Origin: Caldisericaceae bacterium
GTDB taxonomy: Bacteria > Calditrichota > Calditrichia > Calditrichales > Calditrichaceae
Assembly: GCA_021160885.1 (NCBI GenBank)
Contig: JAGHBR010000316.1
Span: forward strand, 1 to 27,781
Reading direction: 5' to 3'
Length of the DNA stretch: 27,781 nucleotides
Below are positions 24,346 through 27,781 of this stretch, one piece after another. The notes under the pieces are model-generated. The model saw nothing but the letters and a program-made list of their open reading frames with translations. It was not told where the DNA came from and did no database searches. Position 1 is the stretch's first letter, and every line of letters starts with the position of its first letter. A program made the position numbers and the translations under genes.

Positions 24346-25026
24346 TCACAATATTTTTTCAACCTTTTTTAAATACGCCCAAGGGTCTGTAGCCCCCAAC
24401 AGCGCCCTTCCGACAATAAGGTAATGAGTTTGCAAAAAATCAAATTGCGCCGGGTCGCCTCCCTGTTTGCCGAAACCAGGAGAATAAAATACAGCCTTTG
24501 CCGGATCGGGTAAAACATTTACAATCTCTTTAACAGCGGCCGGTTTTGTTAAAGGTACCACAAAGCGTTGAACGCCTAATTGAGCTGCACGCTCGTAAAT
24601 GTCCAGCACAGCGTGGTCCTCCAGATAGCCGCCTTCAGAAAGTCTGTATTTCGGATGCGTCATAATGCCGCCCACAATGACCCTGAGTTCCTGTTCCTGT
24701 AAGGCCTTCACCCATGCCTCCAGAGTCGCAGGCCCGGCCTGTGGAAAGAGAATTACCTCATCCAGGCCGCTATTTTTCATGATTTGAGCAAAACGTTTGC
24801 CCATGTCCGGGATGTCTGTCGCTGCTTTCTGATGATCGTAAATGATGGGTTTTTGCGAAATTTGACGAATTGTTTGCACCACCCTGGGTAAGCCGTGCGT
24901 TAAACCGGAAATAAATCCCAGTTTGTAACCATAAATCAGCTGGTGTTGGTCAACCTGTTTCACCAACTCTTCAATTCTACTTAAATCGTCAGTGTCCAGA
25001 GCAGGAATTAACTTACGTACTTTCAA
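24346..25026 (-). CDS. pyrF: orotidine-5'-phosphate decarboxylase, atypical active-site motif
   Basis: Decarboxylates orotidine 5'-phosphate to UMP, the last step of the pathway. 226 residues. The barrel landmarks are ALD at 9-11, the substrate lysine in YKLG (K35), and the C-terminal phosphate-binding SPGFGKQGGDP and HYLIVGRALLGATDP. The catalytic segment reads YDHQKAATDIPDMG (63-76), spacing D64-x2-K67-x3-D71, where the usual family has D-x-K-x2-D followed by IP. The identity rests on the remaining motifs and on the tight operon position 3 bp after pyrE. A HUMPS-type synthase is the alternative in the same superfamily, but the context argues for PyrF. Confidence 0.86.
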   Translation of the reverse strand: MKVRKLIPALDTDDLSRIEELVKQVDQHQLIYGYKLGFISGLTHGLPRVVQTIRQISQKPIIYDHQKAATDIPDMGKRFAQIMKNSGLDEVILFPQAGPATLEAWVKALQEQELRVIVGGIMTHPKYRLSEGGYLEDHAVLDIYERAAQLGVQRFVVPLTKPAAVKEIVNVLPDPAKAVFYSPGFGKQGGDPAQFDFLQTHYLIVGRALLGATDPWAYLKKVEKIL

Positions 25027-25029
25027 AGT

Positions 25030-25674
25030 TTAAGCTCCTTTGTAGAATGCTTCCAGTAGTTGATATCGTTCATCATTCTTTTGCTTTAAATAATGAATGA
25101 TGTCCGGCAGGCTGATAACCGAATCCAGACGGACATCAGCCAAATTAAACTGCTGATTCTGCGTTCGGCGGTCAACAGTAACCAAAATACCTTCAATTTT
25201 TGAAGGAAAAGATTTCTTTAGTAGATCAATTGCTTCCATTTTGGTGCCACCGGTCGTCAGCACATCATCAATAATCAAAATATGGTCTTCGGCTTTCGGC
25301 TGATAACCGACAAACAGGCCGCCTTCACCATGTTGCTTGGCTTCTTTACGGCTGTAAAAAGTTTGTAAATTTTTTTGGAATAATTCATAGTAAGCCATGA
25401 CCGTGGCAGTTACCATGGAAATGCCCTTGTACGGTGGGCCAAACAAAACCGTGGTTTTCGGAAAGTCCTGCTTAATTTTTTTAGCCAGCAGCTGACCTAA
25501 TGTCCGGTAAGCGCTTCCTGAATAAATGTCGCCAATATTAATGAAAAAAGGGGATTTTAAGCCGGATTTTAAAGTGAACTCTCCAAAGCGCAGCACTTTT
25601 TGTTCGATTAAAAAGTCGATAAACTCAACGGATAACCGATCATCAAATTCAGATAGCCATTCCTTTTGCGTCAT
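25030..25674 (-). CDS. pyrE: orotate phosphoribosyltransferase
   Basis: Transfers the phosphoribosyl group from PRPP to orotate. About 214 residues. The PRPP motif ILIIDDVLTTGGTK is near 132-145, the catalytic flexible loop FYSRKEAKQHGEGG near 106-119, and the orotate-binding region FTLKSGLKSPFFIN near 33-46. The ATG at 25674 is taken as start; a TTG two codons earlier has AAAGGA at closer spacing and is equally possible. It overlaps the end of pyrC by 26 bp and is followed by pyrF after 3 bp, so the three form one transcript. Confidence 0.95.
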   Translation of the reverse strand: MTQKEWLSEFDDRLSVEFIDFLIEQKVLRFGEFTLKSGLKSPFFINIGDIYSGSAYRTLGQLLAKKIKQDFPKTTVLFGPPYKGISMVTATVMAYYELFQKNLQTFYSRKEAKQHGEGGLFVGYQPKAEDHILIIDDVLTTGGTKMEAIDLLKKSFPSKIEGILVTVDRRTQNQQFNLADVRLDSVISLPDIIHYLKQKNDERYQLLEAFYKGA

Positions 25675-26929
25675 TGACAAATTTTCCTTTCTGAAATTTT
25701 ACAACACCATTGACCAGCGTCATTTCTACTTTCCAGCGAAAATCAAAATCTTTGTAGAGATTAATGCCTGTTTTGGTCACAATATCATAATCCGGTTGAG
25801 GCTCTACGTAGCGTTTGACCATGACCAGATCGGCCCAGTTGCCCTCTTTAATTCCATCGCGATTGGCGATGTTGTAACAATGGGCGCTGGCAGCCGCTAT
25901 TAACTGATTTAATTGCGCCCAGGTCAAAACTCCCTGATCAATCAGGTAAAGAATTTGAGGCATTAACCATTCAATAGCCGCAATACCGGAAGGCGGATTC
26001 TGACTCTGCTTTTCAGTTATTGTGTGTGGAGCATGATCTGTTCCAATAAAATCAATAATTCCCTTAGACAATCCCTCCAGCAATGCTTGCTGATCCTCTT
26101 TAGTACGAATGGGAGGATTTACTTGAAACAAGGTGCCTTTTTGCAGATAATCATCCTGGGTGAAAAACAAATAATGAGGACAGGTTTCGCCCCACACGTC
26201 AATGCTTTCGTTTTTCATGCGTTTCAGCCATTGAACCTCATCAATGGTGGTCATGTGGCAAATCACCACTCTTGGCCGTTCTTTTTCTGACATGGCTTTC
26301 AGAACCGCTTCGATTTTTTGTAATGCACTGATGATTGCCTGACGCGGGCGCCATTCGTGGTGGGGTAAGCGGTCTTTTTGATCGCTTAAAAACTGCGTTT
26401 CATCTTCGGCATGAATTGAGACCGTTGAGGCCTGTTCAAAAATTTTCTGCATGGCAGCTTCGTTGGTAACTGCCGCTAAGGAAGACGATTTAGCCATGTA
26501 AATTTTTACAGATTTTACCAGTTCCAGAGTGTCGCTGATGTTTGCCTTGCCATTGGTGGCATGTAGCATTATACCCCAGTTAACCAGTGCCTTTTTTTCA
26601 AAGCGCTGCCGTTTTTGCAACACGCGCTTACGATTGGTTATTGGCGGACGGTTGTTTGGCATGTCGATCACGGTGGTCACACCTCCTTTTAAAGCTGCAC
26701 GTGAGGCATTACGGATGCCTTCTTTGTACATTTGTCCCGGTTCACGAAAATGAACATGCGGATCGATGATGCCTGGTAAAATAACATAACCACGTGCATT
26801 AATGACCGTACCAAATTTTTTACTACTTGAAGAACGACCTAATTTGTGAATGATACCGTTTTCGATTTCAATGTGTCCCTCTTCAAAGTAGCCATCGGCG
26901 GTAAGCCAGCGCGCGTTTTTAATGAGCAT
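25649..26929 (-). CDS. pyrC: dihydroorotase (class I)
   Basis: Zinc amidohydrolase closing carbamoyl aspartate to dihydroorotate. 426 residues, the length of class I enzymes. The full binuclear metal set is visible: H58 and H60 in DPHVHFREPG, carboxylated lysine K142 in SVKIYM, H173 in SIHAED, H225 in VICHMT and D298 in GTDHAPHT. First complete gene of the pyr cluster after purF. It overlaps pyrE. An allantoinase or hydantoinase is the family alternative but does not fit the neighbours. The ATG has GGAG about 11 nt upstream. Confidence 0.95.
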   Translation of the reverse strand: MLIKNARWLTADGYFEEGHIEIENGIIHKLGRSSSSKKFGTVINARGYVILPGIIDPHVHFREPGQMYKEGIRNASRAALKGGVTTVIDMPNNRPPITNRKRVLQKRQRFEKKALVNWGIMLHATNGKANISDTLELVKSVKIYMAKSSSLAAVTNEAAMQKIFEQASTVSIHAEDETQFLSDQKDRLPHHEWRPRQAIISALQKIEAVLKAMSEKERPRVVICHMTTIDEVQWLKRMKNESIDVWGETCPHYLFFTQDDYLQKGTLFQVNPPIRTKEDQQALLEGLSKGIIDFIGTDHAPHTITEKQSQNPPSGIAAIEWLMPQILYLIDQGVLTWAQLNQLIAAASAHCYNIANRDGIKEGNWADLVMVKRYVEPQPDYDIVTKTGINLYKDFDFRWKVEMTLVNGVVKFQKGKFVNDAKGMAI

Positions 26930-26955
26930 TAATTTTGTATCTCCACAACCTATTT

Positions 26956-27054
26956 ACCACAGAGTGCACAGAGAATGCACAGAGCACACGAAGACTTATT
27001 TTTATTTTATCTTATTCTCCGTGTCCTTTGTGACTTCTTAGTGTTCTTTGTGGT
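26956..27054. repeat. imperfect long inverted repeat between purF and pyrC
   Basis: The left arm ACCACAGAGTGCACAGAG... (from 26956) is the imperfect inverse of the right arm that ends ...TTAGTGTTCTTTGTGGT at 27054. It belongs by eye to the ACCACAGAG-type intergenic repeats seen in several bacterial phyla. The right arm ends on the first base of the purF stop codon. It has no coding capacity. Confidence 0.65.
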
Positions 27055-27781
27055 TAAACTCTATTTGATTCCAGTTTTTCTTTTTCAATGGCCTCTAACA
27101 CCTCTTCACCGGCGCCGGTGGGATACTCGCCCGAAAAACAGGCATGACAAATGGGCAAATCTTTGTACAAATCTTTCAAATCTTCCAGATCTTGGTAAAT
27201 AACCTCATCTGCCCCCAGATATTGCCGGATTTCATCCACATCGTAATGCGAAGCTAAAATTTCCCGTTTCACGGACATGTCGATGCCGTAAATGCAGGGA
27301 TGCTTAACCGGCGGCGAAGCTGAAATAAAGTACACCTCTTTGGCACCGGCTTTGCGCAACATTTGAACAATGCGTTTGGAAGTCGTGCCGCGCACAATGG
27401 AATCGTCCACCACGGCCACCTTTTTACCCTGCACAATGTCGCGAATGGGGTTGAGCTTCTGGCGCACCATTTTTTCGCGTTCCTCCTGCCCCGGGGTAAT
27501 GAACGTGCGTCCCATGTGGTGATTCTTGGCCAGCCCGCGACGGTACGGTATGCCCAACTCCTCAGCCATGGCCGAGGCAAAAAAGTAAGCCGAATTGGGC
27601 ACGTCAATGATGATGTCTGGCTGCAAGCCGGTTTGTTTGAACTTTTGCGCCAGTCGTTTGCCCATGCGCACCCGTTCGCTGGCCACCAGCCGATCGTGAA
27701 TTACCGAATCTTCGCGGGCAAAGTAGATGTACTCAAACACGCAAAAAGCCTGTCGCTTAACGTGACCAATTTCCGCGTGAA
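27054..27781 (-). CDS. purF: amidophosphoribosyltransferase, C-terminal part (runs off the window)
   Basis: First committed enzyme of purine synthesis, making phosphoribosylamine from PRPP and glutamine. Only the C-terminal half is in the window. The frame stays open to the right edge, reading ...HAEIGHVKRQAFCVFEYIYFAR; the GTG within FCVFEY is not a start. The PRPP motif is VAVVDDSIVRGTTSKR, and SAYFFASAMAEELGIPYRRG is typical. Cysteines in KHPCIYGIDM and ICHACFSGEYP match three of the ligands of the 4Fe-4S cluster in Bacillus-type PurF (the fourth, FC in QAFCVFEY, is also present). The N-terminal glutaminase domain lies beyond the edge. It is on the same strand as the pyr genes, separated from pyrC by a repeat-filled 124-bp gap. 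Confidence 0.95.
   Translation of the reverse strand, partial: HAEIGHVKRQAFCVFEYIYFAREDSVIHDRLVASERVRMGKRLAQKFKQTGLQPDIIIDVPNSAYFFASAMAEELGIPYRRGLAKNHHMGRTFITPGQEEREKMVRQKLNPIRDIVQGKKVAVVDDSIVRGTTSKRIVQMLRKAGAKEVYFISASPPVKHPCIYGIDMSVKREILASHYDVDEIRQYLGADEVIYQDLEDLKDLYKDLPICHACFSGEYPTGAGEEVLEAIEKEKLESNRV

Overview
The window looks like chromosome from a Calditrichota-type (Caldithrix-like) bacterium. This is inferred from gene content, not from a database match. The pointers are a secreted multiheme cytochrome with a C-terminal sorting domain of the YPNPFNP type (used by Bacteroidota, Ignavibacteria and Calditrichota), LysZ/LysJ-type carrier-linked amino-acid enzymes, very large multi-PAS kinases, moderate GC and AT-rich spacers full of degenerate repeats. 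There is no phage, insertion sequence, CRISPR array, rRNA or tRNA that I can see.

Layout. 1-530: a small Cys4 zinc-type protein on the plus strand and the terminator of the next gene. 529-3201 (minus): a nine-heme extracellular cytochrome c. 3202-3895: spacer with a MITE-like inverted repeat and heptamer tracts. 3896-4705 (plus): nagB. 4812-6590 (minus): cysE-cysK, the two steps from serine to cysteine, with a 16-bp palindrome upstream. 6657-7257: mostly empty spacer. 7258-13800 (minus): two adjacent sensor kinases, a membrane CHASE/six-PAS kinase followed 12 bp later by a soluble REC-GAF-PAS-PAS-kinase-REC hybrid. 13938-17396: a YkgJ-type cysteine-cluster protein (minus) divergent from a large flavin/Fe-S 2-hydroxyacid dehydrogenase (plus).

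17397-18034: repeat-rich spacer and a hairpin/T-run leader. 18035-20642 (plus): a translationally coupled trio of a diverged class II glutamine-amidotransferase-fold protein, a LysZ-family kinase and a LysJ-family aminotransferase. These are two middle steps of carrier-protein-linked lysine or arginine synthesis; the carrier LysW, ligase LysX, reductase LysY and hydrolase LysK are not in the window. 20643-20977: repeats only.

20978-27781 (minus): pyrimidine synthesis in the transcription order pyrC-pyrE-pyrF-(repeat spacer)-pyrB-pyrI-pyrD-pyrK, preceded by the 3' part of purF, which runs off the right edge. Together these cover every de novo UMP step after carbamoyl phosphate: PyrBI makes carbamoyl aspartate, PyrC closes the ring, the NAD-linked PyrDK oxidises dihydroorotate, and PyrE and PyrF make UMP. 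carAB is not here.

The most unusual structure is in the spacers. Three families of short hairpin elements and several tracts of degenerate 7- or 8-bp tandem units recur, and many of them butt directly against stop codons (lysJ, pyrK, pyrF, purF). In lysJ a heptamer tract actually encodes the C-terminal tail. The most interesting protein-level candidates are the coupled amidotransferase-fold partner of LysZ/LysJ and the atypical active-site spacing of PyrF.
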